Notes: generated by a model not told the origin, from the sequence alone. A stretch of DNA of 64,000 nucleotides from Pseudomonas chlororaphis subsp. aurantiaca (GCF_013466605.1 NZ_CP059162.1:2728001-2792000), one strand, 5' to 3'; shown: positions 7,864 to 20,011, counted from the stretch's first letter. Made by a program: numbers and translations.

Positions 7864-8880
7864 ATGAAACGACTGCGGACACTGCTGGGCGGCGCGCTGC
7901 TCGGCCTGGGTATTTTGCTGGCGCCCGCCGGCGCTTGGGCGGCACCGGCGCCGATCCACTTCGCCGACCTGAACTGGGAAAGCGGCAGCCTGATCACCGA
8001 TATCCTGCGCACCATCGTCGAGAAGGGCTACGACCTGCCGACCGATACCTTGCCGGGCACCACCATCACCCTGGAAACCGCACTGGCCAACAACGATATC
8101 CAGGTCATCGGCGAAGAATGGGCCGGACGCAGCCCGGTGTGGGTCAAGGCCGAGGCCGAGGGCAAGGTGGCGGCCCTGGGCGACACGGTGAAGGGCGCGA
8201 CCGAAGGCTGGTGGGTGCCGGAGTACGTGGTCAAGGGCGACCCGGCCAAGGGCATCAAGCCGCTGGCGCCGGGCCTGCGCAGCGTCACCGACCTTGCGCG
8301 CTACAAGGATGTGTTCAAGGATCCGGAAAGCCCGGGCAAGGGACGTTTTCTCAACAGCCCCATCGGCTGGACCTCGGAAGTGGTGAACAAGCAGAAGCTC
8401 AAGGCCTATGGCCTGACCGACAGCTATGTGAATTTCCGCAGCGGTTCCGGCGCGGCGCTGGACGCCGAGATCACTTCATCGATCCGTCGCGGCCAGCCGG
8501 TCCTGTTCTACTACTGGTCGCCGACCCCGTTGCTCGGCCGCTTCAAGCTGATCCAGCTGGAAGAGCCGCCGTTCGACGCCGAGGCCTGGAAAACCCTGAC
8601 CGATCCCGAGCACCCCAACCCACGTCCCACGCGTTCGCTGGCCTCGAAGCTGTCGATTGGCGTGTCCACGCCGTTCCAGAAGCAGTACCCGCAGATCGCC
8701 GAGTTCTTCAGCAAGGTCGATTTGCCGATCGAACCGCTGAACAAGGCCCTGGCGGAGATGAGCGAGAAGCACACGCCACCCCGGGAAGCTGCGCAGGCCT
8801 TTCTCAAGGCGCATCCGCAGGTATGGCGGGCGTGGCTGCCCGAGGATGTGGCGGACAAGGTCAGCGCCAGTCTCGACTGA
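7864..8880 (+). CDS. OpuAC-family substrate-binding protein (glycine betaine/choline type), orphan
   Basis: Periplasmic binding protein of 338 residues. It has a clear signal peptide (MKRLRTLLGGALLGLGILL...AWAAP, cleavage near residue 24) followed by an OpuAC domain (HFADLNWESGSLITDILRTI; GWWVPEYVV; PVLFYYWSPTPLL). Aromatic residues for a quaternary-amine cage (several W and Y) are present in the usual places. The start was set at ATG 7864 with AAAAGGGG upstream; a longer frame to 7783 would spoil the signal peptide. No permease or ATPase gene is next to it, so it would serve a transporter encoded elsewhere. Confidence 0.85.
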   Translation: MKRLRTLLGGALLGLGILLAPAGAWAAPAPIHFADLNWESGSLITDILRTIVEKGYDLPTDTLPGTTITLETALANNDIQVIGEEWAGRSPVWVKAEAEGKVAALGDTVKGATEGWWVPEYVVKGDPAKGIKPLAPGLRSVTDLARYKDVFKDPESPGKGRFLNSPIGWTSEVVNKQKLKAYGLTDSYVNFRSGSGAALDAEITSSIRRGQPVLFYYWSPTPLLGRFKLIQLEEPPFDAEAWKTLTDPEHPNPRPTRSLASKLSIGVSTPFQKQYPQIAEFFSKVDLPIEPLNKALAEMSEKHTPPREAAQAFLKAHPQVWRAWLPEDVADKVSASLD

Positions 8881-8905
8881 GACGCTGTGGTGAGGATGAG
8901 ATCGC

Positions 8906-8987
8906 TATCGCGGGCAAGCTCCGCTCCTACAGCAGCATGCAGTCTTCTGTAGGAGCGAGCGGGCGGCGATCCGTCTTGCCCGCGATG
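8906..8987. repeat. REP pair between convergent genes
   Basis: ATCGCGGGCAAGCTCCGCTCCTACAG and its partner TGTAGGAGCGAGCGGGCGG face each other. The right end stops 3 bp from the stop codon of the TonB receptor gene, so it sits exactly between two converging transcripts. Confidence 0.9.
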
Positions 8988-8990
8988 CTT

Positions 8991-11126
8991 CTAGAAGCGG
9001 CTCTGCACCGCCAGTTCGAAGGTCCGCGGCGTGCCCAGGTAGTAAGCCGGCGAGACATGGGCGAACTCGGCGTAGACCTCGTTGGTCAGGTTGCGCACCC
9101 GCCCGGTGATCGAAGTGTGGCTGTCGAGCTTGTAGGTGAGGAAGGTGCCGTACAGGGTGTAGGACGGCACGGTCAGGGTGTTGGCCGTGTCGGCGTACAC
9201 CGACGCCACATAACGCGCGTCGACCCCGGTCTGCCACTGCGGCGCCAGGTCATAGGTCAGCCACAGGTTGCCGACCCGGTCCGGCACGTTGGTCGGGGTA
9301 TTGCCCTTGCGTGACACCACCACGCCCGCGGCGTTCTTCTCGGTGAACTCGTCGTACTGCGCATCGACCCAGGCGAAGTTGCCCTCGAGCAGCAGCTTCG
9401 GGGTGACCCGCAGCGAGCTGGCCAGCTCGATGCCCTTGGAGGTCTGCTGGCCCACCGGGATGCTCAAGATCGGGTCCAGCGGGTCGGTCACCGCGAAGTC
9501 CTTGCGCTCGATACGGTAGGCCGCCAGGGTCGCCGAGCCGCGGCCGTCCAGGTAATCGAACTTGCTGCCCACTTCCCATTGCTTGCCCGTGGAGACATCG
9601 AAGTCCTGGGTGCTGTTGTTGGGCTGCTCGGCGGCGGTGCTGTACTGCAAGTAGACGTTGGCGCTGGGCAGGAACTGGTAGGTCAGGCCGACTCGGCCGG
9701 TGACCGGTTCCCAACGGCGCTTGAGGTGCCGGGGATTGCTCGCCGTCACCTGGCGATGGTTGGTCACGTCCAGGTCGATGTCGTCGTAGCGCAGGCCGGT
9801 GAGCAGCGCCAGCTGGTCGGTCAGGGCCAGGCGATTCTCGACGAACAGCGCCTTGGTGGTGACCTCGTTGGTCTTATCGCTGACAAAGCCCTGGCGAGTG
9901 CCCGGCAGGTCGTAGAAATGCCCCGGCTGGTAGTCGTTCGGGTCGACGCTGTTGGCCGCCTTGACGTTCAGCGGCGAGTTGGTGGTGCGGTTGACCTTGT
10001 ACTCGAAGCCACCGGACCAGGTGCTGTCCAGGCCGAAGATCGAGGTATCGTGGCGCAGCTCGAACTGGTTGCCGTTCTGCTCGCCCTGGTGCCGCACCTG
10101 ATAGGCCGTGGAGCGGTTCACCGCGCTGTTGTCGGCGTTGTACTGGTAGGTCTCCAGGTTGCGGTAGTCGCGCTGGCTGTCCAGGTGATAGAGGGTGTTG
10201 CGCAGGCTGGTGCTGTCGTTGATCCGGTAGTCGACGATCGAGCGCACCCAGATCGTGCGCTGCTCGTAGCGGCCGTCCTCGACGTTGTAGTTGTTGAAGC
10301 GGTTGTGCTTGTCGATCTTCAGCTCGCCGGCCTTGGGGTTGAGCACCGGGGTGCCCCAGTACGGGCTGTCCTCGTGTTCGTCCTGGTATTCCACGGCCAG
10401 GGTGTGGGACAGGTTCGGCGTCAGGTCGCTGAGCAGGGAAAACGCCAGGCTCCAGGCATCGCGCTCCTGGCGGTCGATGTAGCCGTTGCTGGTGTTGTGG
10501 CTGACGTCGAGGCGGGCGTAGTGCTGCACCTCGTCGCCGGCTTCACTGAGGGCGTGGTTGAGGCCGAAGGCGGTTTCCGTGGTGTCGTAGCTGCCGTAGC
10601 TGACCCGGCCCTCGATGGCCCGTTCCTGGCGGTCGGCCAGCTTGGTCACGTAGTTCAGCGAACCGCCCACGGAGCCGGCGCCGTTGACCTGCGAGGACGG
10701 GCCGCCGAGCAGCTCGACCCGGTCATAGATCCACGCGTCCACCGGCCGTGCCAGGCCGCTGGACACGTTGATGCCGTTGAACATCTGGGTGATCTGGCTG
10801 TTGGTGAAACCACGGTAGGAGACGAAGCCGCCGAACCCCGGCGGGGCGCTGGCATTGACCCCGGGCAGGCTGTTGGCGGCGTCCTGGAAGTTCTGCGCAC
10901 CGCGCCGCTCGATGTCGTTGCGGTTGGCCACCGCCACCGAGGCCGGGGTTTCGCGCAGGCTCAGGCCCAGGCGCGAGGCCATGCCGCTGGACTGATCGAG
11001 GGCCAGACCGGGTTCGACGGGCTGCTCGCCGTCGATGGTGATCGGTGCCAGGTCGACGCTGGATTGCGCCCAGGCGCTGACGGACAGGCAGCCGCACAGG
11101 CTGGCCAGCAGGGGAATGTGTTTCAT
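8991..11126 (-). CDS. TonB-dependent outer-membrane receptor
   Basis: 711-residue outer-membrane receptor. Signal peptide MKHIPLLASLCGCLSVSAWA, then a plug domain (about residues 50-165: LRETPASVAVANRNDIERRG, SYRGFTNSQITQMFNGI, RVELLGGPSSQVNGAG) and a 22-strand barrel ending in the expected terminal Phe (ELAVQSRF). The annotation-type would be siderophore receptor, but the adjacent upstream DUF2946 gene on the same strand is the arrangement known for copper-linked receptors such as OprC. Substrate is therefore open: a siderophore or a copper/metal complex. The Shine-Dalgarno is modest. The gap to DUF2946 holds a hairpin at 11159-11179. Confidence 0.9.
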   Translation of the reverse strand: MKHIPLLASLCGCLSVSAWAQSSVDLAPITIDGEQPVEPGLALDQSSGMASRLGLSLRETPASVAVANRNDIERRGAQNFQDAANSLPGVNASAPPGFGGFVSYRGFTNSQITQMFNGINVSSGLARPVDAWIYDRVELLGGPSSQVNGAGSVGGSLNYVTKLADRQERAIEGRVSYGSYDTTETAFGLNHALSEAGDEVQHYARLDVSHNTSNGYIDRQERDAWSLAFSLLSDLTPNLSHTLAVEYQDEHEDSPYWGTPVLNPKAGELKIDKHNRFNNYNVEDGRYEQRTIWVRSIVDYRINDSTSLRNTLYHLDSQRDYRNLETYQYNADNSAVNRSTAYQVRHQGEQNGNQFELRHDTSIFGLDSTWSGGFEYKVNRTTNSPLNVKAANSVDPNDYQPGHFYDLPGTRQGFVSDKTNEVTTKALFVENRLALTDQLALLTGLRYDDIDLDVTNHRQVTASNPRHLKRRWEPVTGRVGLTYQFLPSANVYLQYSTAAEQPNNSTQDFDVSTGKQWEVGSKFDYLDGRGSATLAAYRIERKDFAVTDPLDPILSIPVGQQTSKGIELASSLRVTPKLLLEGNFAWVDAQYDEFTEKNAAGVVVSRKGNTPTNVPDRVGNLWLTYDLAPQWQTGVDARYVASVYADTANTLTVPSYTLYGTFLTYKLDSHTSITGRVRNLTNEVYAEFAHVSPAYYLGTPRTFELAVQSRF

Positions 11127-11158
11127 CGGTAGATCCTGAATTCTTGGCTAGGAAGCAG

Positions 11159-11179
11159 CCCACGGACAAACACCGTGGG
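11159..11179 (-). promoter_or_regulatory. Leader hairpin before the TonB receptor
   Basis: CCCACGG pairs with CCGTGGG over a 7-nt loop, 33 bp upstream of the receptor start and after the DUF2946 stop. It may lower read-through between the two genes or shape the leader. No T-run follows. Confidence 0.4.
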
Positions 11180-11217
11180 TCAGGGCACGGGGCGGGCTGA
11201 TGACAGGGGCAGAAGAC

Positions 11218-11607
11218 TCAGGCGAAGGCGGGCGGCGCGCGCGGGTGGGCCGCGGGCCAGGTGAAGCGGGTGGGGATGTCAGCGGTGGCGCGGGGCGCCA
11301 GCGGCGGGCTGTGGTGCTGCGGCAGGATCGCCAGGGTCAGGCTGGAGTTGAACGCCGGGCCCATGCCGCCGGTGGAGCACAGCGGGCAACCGAAGGCCTT
11401 GGACAGGGTCGGTAGCGATTCGTCGGCAGGGTTGGAGGAGGCCGGCGCCTGGGTACGCGGGTCCACCGTACAGAACTGGCCGCCGATTCCGTTGAGCTGC
11501 TGGCCGACCATTTGCCCGTGGCCGATGCTGCAGGCGAACACGTTGAACAGGACACAGCAATAGAGCATCCAGGCAACGAGCGAGCGATCGGTTCGGGCGA
11601 GTTTCAT
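11218..11607 (-). CDS. DUF2946 family protein
   Basis: 129-residue DUF2946 protein. It has an N-terminal hydrophobic segment with cysteines (WMLYCCVLFNVFACSIGHGQ, about residues 10-29), a CPLC motif near residue 77, and a C-terminal hydrophobic helix, so it is a small membrane or secreted protein with potential metal-binding Cys/His/Met groups. The family often neighbours copper-linked TonB receptors. It precedes the receptor gene by 91 bp on the same strand, so an operon is likely. Start chosen at the inner ATG (MKLARTDRS); a GTAAAG-preceded ATG at 11625 adds six residues. Confidence 0.75.
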   Translation of the reverse strand: MKLARTDRSLVAWMLYCCVLFNVFACSIGHGQMVGQQLNGIGGQFCTVDPRTQAPASSNPADESLPTLSKAFGCPLCSTGGMGPAFNSSLTLAILPQHHSPPLAPRATADIPTRFTWPAAHPRAPPAFA

Positions 11608-11704
11608 GGGGCGGCACTTTACCATCGCAGGCGACGAACGTACTTACAAAAACGCGCGAGCGGGTCCATTCTTCAGCAACATTTTTTGCCATGGATGTTT
11701 GCAT

Positions 11705-12142
11705 ATGAATGTTTTGATCGCGCAATGGATGGCGGGAGCCTTCCTGCTGATCAGCCTGATCCACCTGTACTGGGCCGCCGGTGGCAAGCGCGGCAGCGAC
11801 GTGGCGATTCCCCAGGTGCCGGGCAGGAGGCCGGGCGAGCTGGAGCCGGCGTTCAAGCCCTCGGGGTTCGCCACCTTGCTGGTGGCGGTGGGCTTGCTGC
11901 TGATTGCGATGCTGGTGTGCCTGCGGGTGGGCCTGTACCTGCCGACGGTGAGCCACCCGGCGCTGCAATGGGTGATCAGCGCGATGGCCTTGCTGATGTT
12001 CGCCCGGGCCATCGGCGACTCGAACCTGGTGGGGTTCTTCAAGGAAGTCAGCGAGTCCAGGTTCGCCCGGCTGGACACCTTGTTCTATTCACCGCTGTGC
12101 GTGGTGCTGGGGGCGGGGTTGCTGGTGGTGGCCTGGAGCTGA
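11705..12142 (+). CDS. DUF3995 family membrane protein
   Basis: 145-residue inner-membrane protein with four hydrophobic segments (about 5-25, 50-72, 80-100 and 122-143). The opening MNVLIAQWMAGAFLLISLIH and HLYWAAGG motif are typical of DUF3995. Function unknown. Start at ATG 11705; the open frame reaches back to 11606 but without a ribosome site. Divergent from DUF2946, with 97 bp between them. Confidence 0.8.
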   Translation: MNVLIAQWMAGAFLLISLIHLYWAAGGKRGSDVAIPQVPGRRPGELEPAFKPSGFATLLVAVGLLLIAMLVCLRVGLYLPTVSHPALQWVISAMALLMFARAIGDSNLVGFFKEVSESRFARLDTLFYSPLCVVLGAGLLVVAWS

Positions 12143-12148
12143 GCAAAA

Positions 12149-12234
12149 GCATCGCGGGCAAGTCGGATCGCCGCCCGCTTCTACAGAAGCACACAAATCT
12201 TCTTCTGTAGGAGCGAGGCTTGCCCGCGATAGCG
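12149..12234. repeat. REP pair between convergent genes
   Basis: ATCGCGGGCAAGTCGGATCG and CTTCTGTAGGAGCGAGGCTT face each other between the DUF3995 gene and the end of the Mrp operon. Both REP varieties are present, one per arm. Confidence 0.9.
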
Positions 12235-12255
12235 TTGGTCCAGGCGCTGAAGAAC

Positions 12256-12624
12256 TCAGCCGCCGCTTTCGCGACGCCGGCTACTGACCTCCGCCGGCAC
12301 ATCGTCGCCGGCCATGCGCTTGCGGAACAGCGCCGCCCGCGCCAGCAGCAGGGTGGTCACCGGCACGGTGATCGACAGCAGGATCGGAATCAGCCAGGCG
12401 TGCAGCACCGGCGCGGATTTCATCCCCGAGAAATACAGGATCGACGCCAGGGCCACGCACCAGGCGCCCAGGGTCGAGGCCAGGGCCGGTGGGTGCATGC
12501 GCTGGAAGTAGCCCTTCATGCGCAGCATGCCGATAGCGCCGATCAGGGCGAAGGCGCTGCTGAGCACCAGCAGGATCGCCACCGGTATCTCGATCCACCA
12601 CGACAGTTCACTGACGGCATTCAT
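12256..12624 (-). CDS. shaG: Na+/H+ antiporter subunit G
   Basis: 122-residue MrpG/PhaG/MnhG family subunit with three transmembrane helices (about 9-30, 40-62, 68-90) and the family motif GAIGMLRMKGYFQRMHPPALASTLG at about residues 29-53. It is part of the hetero-oligomeric Mrp antiporter that expels Na+ (or K+) in exchange for H+ at the inner membrane. It is the last gene of the operon, and its ATG overlaps the stop of subunit F by 4 bp (ATGA). The Arg/Glu-rich tail is cytoplasmic. Confidence 0.92.
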   Translation of the reverse strand: MNAVSELSWWIEIPVAILLVLSSAFALIGAIGMLRMKGYFQRMHPPALASTLGAWCVALASILYFSGMKSAPVLHAWLIPILLSITVPVTTLLLARAALFRKRMAGDDVPAEVSSRRRESGG

Positions 12625-12899
12625 TCGATCACCTCGCCACGCAGGAGGAATTTGGCCAGGGCGAAGGAGCCGACGAAGCCGAACAGGGCGATCAGCAGCG
12701 CCGCCTCGAAGTAGGTGTCGCTGGCATAACGGATGCCCAGCACCAGCATCATCAGCATCGCCAGGATGTACAGGTAATCCAGGGCCAGGACCCGGTCCTG
12801 GGCCGAGGGGCCCTTGAACAGCCGGACCAGGGTCAGGACCATGGCCACGGAGAACAGGAACAGGCTGAACAGGATCGCGTTCGTGAGCAGGGCACTCAT
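12621..12899 (-). CDS. shaF: Na+/H+ antiporter subunit F
   Basis: 92-residue MrpF/PhaF subunit with three hydrophobic helices and the family motif FKGPSAQDRVLALDYL at about residues 29-44. Start set at MSALLTNAIL, where ATG overlaps the stop of subunit E (4-bp overlap). The open frame continues upstream through the E gene in another frame and is not coding there. Confidence 0.9.
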   Translation of the reverse strand: MSALLTNAILFSLFLFSVAMVLTLVRLFKGPSAQDRVLALDYLYILAMLMMLVLGIRYASDTYFEAALLIALFGFVGSFALAKFLLRGEVIE

Positions 12900-13384
12900 T
12901 CGAAGATCTCCATCAACGGACGCTCGTAGGTCGTCTTGAAGTGCTGGATGAAAGCCGCTTCGTCGTCCAGGTCGAACACATGCAGCAGCAGGACGCTGCG
13001 GTCCAGGGACAGCTCGGACCACACCGTGCCCGGCACCACCGTGGTGATGGTCGAGAGCGCGGCCAGGCCGTTGGCGTCGCGCAGGTCCAGGGGGATCTTG
13101 ACGAAGCGCGAGCGCGGCGGGCGGCGCCCGGCGTTGAGCACGCCCCAGGCCACGGCCAGGTTCGACAGCAGCACATCGCGGCCGACCAGCAGGAACAGGC
13201 GCAGGATGGTCGCGGGGCGGCGGATGCGGATCGGCAGCGGGCGCAACGGCCGCATCATCAACGGCGCGCAGAAGCCCAGGAGCGCGCCGAGCAGCAGGTT
13301 GCCGGGGCTGACGGACAGGTTCAGCACCAGCCACAGCAACCACAGCGCCAGCGACAACCAGGGCGCGGGGAACAGGCGCTTCAT
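12896..13384 (-). CDS. shaE: Na+/H+ antiporter subunit E
   Basis: 162-residue MrpE/PhaE subunit. Two N-terminal helices (about residues 8-45) are followed by a cytoplasmic domain with the family motif STITTVVPGTVWSEL (about residues 111-125) and LLLHVFDLDDE. Start at ATG 13384, overlapping the stop of subunit D by 4 bp. MrpE is needed for assembly of the complex rather than transport itself. Confidence 0.92.
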   Translation of the reverse strand: MKRLFPAPWLSLALWLLWLVLNLSVSPGNLLLGALLGFCAPLMMRPLRPLPIRIRRPATILRLFLLVGRDVLLSNLAVAWGVLNAGRRPPRSRFVKIPLDLRDANGLAALSTITTVVPGTVWSELSLDRSVLLLHVFDLDDEAAFIQHFKTTYERPLMEIFE

Positions 13385-15066
13385 GGCTGCACCTCCGGCA
13401 ACGCCGCCTGGGCCTCGGGGCTGGGGATCGCCCGGGTGCCGAGCACGGCCATCACATATTGCTGCGGGTCGTTGAGGCTGTCGGCGGCGGCCTGGGTAAA
13501 GCGCAGCAGCGGCTCGGCCTTGACGGTCAGCAGCATGCACAACCCGAGCAGGGCAATGATCGGCACGCACTCGAAGCGCCGCAACAATGGCGACGGCCGT
13601 TCTTCCGGGGTCCAGAAGCGCTGGATGCCCAGGCGTGAAAAGGCGATCAGCGACGCCAGGCCGGAGAGGATCAGCAAGGCCAGCAGGCCCCAGGCGGCGC
13701 CGGACAGCGGCGTATCGCTGGCCTGGCCCAGCCCGGCCGGGTTGAGCAGGGCGCCGATCAGGCTCAGCTTGCCGATGAAACCCGACAGCGGCGGCATGCC
13801 GATGATCAGCAGCGCGCAGGCGATGAAGCTCAGGCCGAGGAAGGCCATGGTCCAGGGAATCACCTGGCCGACCACGGCTTTGCGCTCGTCGTCGAGGTTG
13901 GTGCCCGGTGGCGGTTGCAGCGACTCCAGGGGCCGGGGCAGGGTTTCGGCCTCGTCGTCCAGGGGGATTTCGTTGGCCGAGCGCGAGCGTTCGATCAGCT
14001 CCGCCAGGAGGAACAGCGCGCTCAGGGCCAGGGTCGAGCTGACCAGGTAGAACAGCGCGCCGGCGATCAGCCTGGGCTGGGCGAAGCCGATCGCCGCCAG
14101 GAGGATCCCGGCCGAGACCAGGATGCTCAGGCTGGCCATGCGTTCCAGGCGCTGCGCGGCGAGGATCGCCAGGGCCGCGCAGACGATGGTCGCCATGCCG
14201 CCGTAGATCAGCCAGTCGCCGCCGAAGTAGGCCGAGGCCCCGGCCTGGCCGGAGAACAGCAGGGTCCACAGGCGCAGCAGGGTGTAGACGCCGACCTTGG
14301 TCATGATCGCGAACATCGCCGCCACCGGCGCGCTGGCCGCGGAGTAGGCCGGCACCAGCCAGAAGTTCAGCGGCCAGATGCCGGCCTTGGCCAGGAACGC
14401 GGTGGCGAGGATCGCCGCGCCGGCGTGCAGCAGGCCGCGGTCGGCTTCCGGCACCAGCGGGATCTTCAGCGCCAGGTCGGCCATGTTCAGGGTGCCGGTG
14501 ACGCCGTAGATCAGCGCCGCGCCGATCAGGAACAGCGACGAGGCCAGCAGGTTGATCGCCACGTAGTGCAGGCCGGCGGACACCCGCGCGCGGCCCGAAC
14601 CGTGGAGCATCAGGCCGTAGGAGGCGGCCAGCAGCACTTCGAAGAACACGAACAGGTTGAACAGGTCGGCGGTCAGGAAGGCGCCGTACAGGCCCATCAA
14701 CTGGATCTGGAACAGCGCGTGGAAGCTGGCTCCGGCGCGGTCCCAGCGGGCCATGGCGAACAGCAGGGCGCTGACGCCGATGATCCCGGTGAGCACCAGC
14801 ATCAGCGCCGACAGGCGATCGACCACCAGTACGATGCCGAACGGCACCTGCCAGTTGCCCGGCAGGTACACGCCGACGGAGCCGGGCACGCCGGTCTGCT
14901 GGGTCCAGTACAGCAACAGCACGGAGATGCCCAGGCCGAGCATGCTGGAGAACAGGTTGATCCTGGCTTTGAGCGGGCGATGTTTCTCGCCGAGCATCAG
15001 CATCACCGCGGCGGTCAGCAGCGGCAGCAGGATAGGCGCGACGATCAGGTGCGGCATCAGGCTCAT
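13381..15066 (-). CDS. shaD: Na+/H+ antiporter subunit D
   Basis: 561-residue MrpD subunit, related to NuoN/NuoM of complex I, with about 14 transmembrane helices and conserved charged residues in the membrane. It has the Proton_antipo_M domain (FAMARWDRAG, LTADLFNLFVFFEVLLAASYGL near residue 115, AKAGIWPLNFWLVPAYSAA near 230). A hydrophilic loop of about 40 residues (near 390-430) is longer than usual. Start at MSLMPHL, overlapping the stop of subunit C by 4 bp; a frame extending to 15432 overlaps subunit C and is not used. Confidence 0.93.
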   Translation of the reverse strand: MSLMPHLIVAPILLPLLTAAVMLMLGEKHRPLKARINLFSSMLGLGISVLLLYWTQQTGVPGSVGVYLPGNWQVPFGIVLVVDRLSALMLVLTGIIGVSALLFAMARWDRAGASFHALFQIQLMGLYGAFLTADLFNLFVFFEVLLAASYGLMLHGSGRARVSAGLHYVAINLLASSLFLIGAALIYGVTGTLNMADLALKIPLVPEADRGLLHAGAAILATAFLAKAGIWPLNFWLVPAYSAASAPVAAMFAIMTKVGVYTLLRLWTLLFSGQAGASAYFGGDWLIYGGMATIVCAALAILAAQRLERMASLSILVSAGILLAAIGFAQPRLIAGALFYLVSSTLALSALFLLAELIERSRSANEIPLDDEAETLPRPLESLQPPPGTNLDDERKAVVGQVIPWTMAFLGLSFIACALLIIGMPPLSGFIGKLSLIGALLNPAGLGQASDTPLSGAAWGLLALLILSGLASLIAFSRLGIQRFWTPEERPSPLLRRFECVPIIALLGLCMLLTVKAEPLLRFTQAAADSLNDPQQYVMAVLGTRAIPSPEAQAALPEVQP

Positions 15067-15406
15067 TCCTTGGGCTCCCGGCCATCCACATGGTCGGTGC
15101 CGGTCAGGCCCCTGGACGCCAGCAGCACCACCAGGAACAGCGCGGTCATGGCGAAGCTGATGACGATCGCCGTGAGCACCAGCGCCTGGGGCAGCGGGTC
15201 GGTGTAGTGCAGCAGGTCCTGGGGCACGCCGTCCTTGATGATCGGCTCCTTGCCGATGAACAGGCTGCCCATGCTGAAGATGAACAGGTTGACCCCGTAG
15301 GACAGCAGGCACAGGCCCATCACCACCTGGAAGGTCCGTGGCCGCAGCACCAGCCAGACGCCGGAGGCCGCCAGCACACCAATGGCGATTGCAATGACTT
15401 CTTCCA

Positions 15407-15407
<1 letters not shown>
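15063..15407 (-). CDS. shaC: Na+/H+ antiporter subunit C
   Basis: 114-residue MrpC subunit, NuoK-like, with three transmembrane helices and the motif YGVNLFIFSMG at about residues 38-48. It would sit at the A-D junction of the antiporter. The start codon abuts the stop of the AB subunit gene, sharing one base, so translation is coupled. Confidence 0.92.
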
Positions 15408-18325
<2,918 letters not shown>

Positions 18326-18570
18326 AGGCTTCTAATCTGCGGGAAATTGTGATGCATCATACGTGCCGACTCTGTGATCACCAACCTTGAAGCTGTGGCA
18401 GGATCCTACAAAACCCCTTCGGCCAGCATTCAAGACCGGGGACAAAAAGCCGGCTGGCGCCAAAGTCATGGCAGTTTGCCCGGCGTGAATGACAGCAAAG
18501 CGCTGCGCGCGGTGTTAGGGTCGCGCCCCTCGGCAACGGACCCGCTTGAAAGGAAGCAGACAGGCCCCTT

Positions 18571-19014
18571 ATGACCCTCGGAACCTTTACCCGCAAAGCC
18601 CTAACCGGCCTGCTGCTGATGGCCTTCGGCGGCTGGATCGTCTGGCTGTGGCTGACCCTGGCTGGGCCCACTGCCGGCATGAGCCGCTTCAAGACCCTGG
18701 AACCCTTGTCGATCGAGGGGCAAGCGGCGGCGGCCTTGCCCGCCGGCACGGTGCTCTATTACGACACCGGCTTTGCCGAGGGCCATAGCCGCTACCTGGC
18801 GTACTTCTATCACAAGGGCGTTATCGCCCAGGAAGCCCTGCCCAAGGCCTTCTGGCCGGGGCAGGCGCAGATCAGCCCCCTGTGGTTATGGAATGTCGAT
18901 GTCGAGCAGGTCCCGGATAAAACCATGACGCGAGAAGACATTGTCGCCGCGCTGCAGGCTGGCCAGCTCTCCCGGCAGGAGCTGGCGGCCATTGTCGAGT
19001 CGTTGCCGCGCTAA
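18571..19014 (+). CDS. Small membrane-anchored unknown protein
   Basis: 147-residue protein with a single N-terminal transmembrane helix (about residues 11-32, LLLMAFGGWIVWLWLTLAG) and a periplasmic domain not recognised. The middle (PAGTVLYYDTGFAEGHSRYL) suggests a beta-rich fold. The end has a short helical tail. A purine-rich AAAGGAAG lies about 15 bp before the ATG, longer than ideal. Divergent from the Mrp operon and convergent, 1 bp apart, with the DMT transporter gene. Confidence 0.65.
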   Translation: MTLGTFTRKALTGLLLMAFGGWIVWLWLTLAGPTAGMSRFKTLEPLSIEGQAAAALPAGTVLYYDTGFAEGHSRYLAYFYHKGVIAQEALPKAFWPGQAQISPLWLWNVDVEQVPDKTMTREDIVAALQAGQLSRQELAAIVESLPR

Positions 19015-19015
19015 C

Positions 19016-19963
19016 TCAGTGTTGCGAATCCGCGGTCTCGTCCAGCCGATCCGCCTCGAGCATCTCGCCACTCTTACCCTTGGTCTTCAACTCGCTGACG
19101 ATCACCGCCGCGACGATCAGCGCGCCGCCCAGCAGGGCCAGGGCCGGCAGGCGCTCGCCGGCGATGCGTCCGACCAGCCCGGCCCACACCGGTTCGCCGG
19201 CGTAGATCAGGGTGGCGCGGGTCGGCGAGACGCTTTTCTGCGCCCAGTTCATCGCCACCTGGATCGCCGCGCTGGCGGCGCCCAGGCCCAGGGCGCTGGC
19301 CAGCAGCAGCCAGGAAAAGTCCGGGATGGTTTCCTGGGTCGGCACCACCATCAGGAACGACAGCACCGAGGTCGCGGCCAGTTGTACTACTGTGACCCGG
19401 CGCACATCGACCTGGCCGGCGTAGGTGCTGATCAGGATGATTTCCGCGGCGATGGCCACGGTGCTGATCAAGGTGGCGATTTCGCCCGGGCTGAAGTCCA
19501 GCGCGGCGCCGCTCGGCCCGGAGAGCAGCATCAGGCCGGTGAAGGCGAGCATGATGCCGATGCTCGGCATCAGCCCCGGGCGCTTGCCCATGAACAGCCA
19601 TTGCAGCAGCGGCACGAAGGGCACGTACAGCGCGGTGATAAAGGCCGACTGGCTGCTGGGAATGCTTTGCAGGCCAACCGTCTGTAAGCCGTAGCCGAGC
19701 ATGATGGCGGTGCCGATGAAGACCCCGGCCTTGAGTTCGAACAGGGTCAGCCCGCGCAGGCTGCGCAGGGAGAACAGCCCGACGATGCAGGCCGCCGCGG
19801 CAAAGCGCAGGCCGACGAAGAACATCGGGCCGCTGACGGTCATGGCGTGCTGCACGGTGAGAAAGGTCCCGCCCCAGACCATGGTGATCAGCACCAGCAC
19901 GCACTCGGCTTTGCTCAGTTTGAGGAAGAAGGAGGAAGGTTTGGAGGAGTTCACCGACGTCAT
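19016..19963 (-). CDS. EamA/DMT-family transporter
   Basis: 315-residue drug/metabolite transporter with ten hydrophobic helices in two EamA repeats (first from about residue 20 to 145, second from 160 to 290). Probable exporter of an amino acid or similar metabolite at the inner membrane. Start set at MTSVNSSKPS, with AAGGGC upstream; the frame extends to 20056 into the operator region but that part is not coding. It is divergent from the XRE-cupin regulator gene, which suggests direct control by that regulator. Confidence 0.85.
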   Translation of the reverse strand: MTSVNSSKPSSFFLKLSKAECVLVLITMVWGGTFLTVQHAMTVSGPMFFVGLRFAAAACIVGLFSLRSLRGLTLFELKAGVFIGTAIMLGYGLQTVGLQSIPSSQSAFITALYVPFVPLLQWLFMGKRPGLMPSIGIMLAFTGLMLLSGPSGAALDFSPGEIATLISTVAIAAEIILISTYAGQVDVRRVTVVQLAATSVLSFLMVVPTQETIPDFSWLLLASALGLGAASAAIQVAMNWAQKSVSPTRATLIYAGEPVWAGLVGRIAGERLPALALLGGALIVAAVIVSELKTKGKSGEMLEADRLDETADSQH

Positions 19964-20011
19964 GCCCTTGCGCGCTACCCGGGGCGGCCGCACAATGCGC
20001 CGCGAAGTTGG

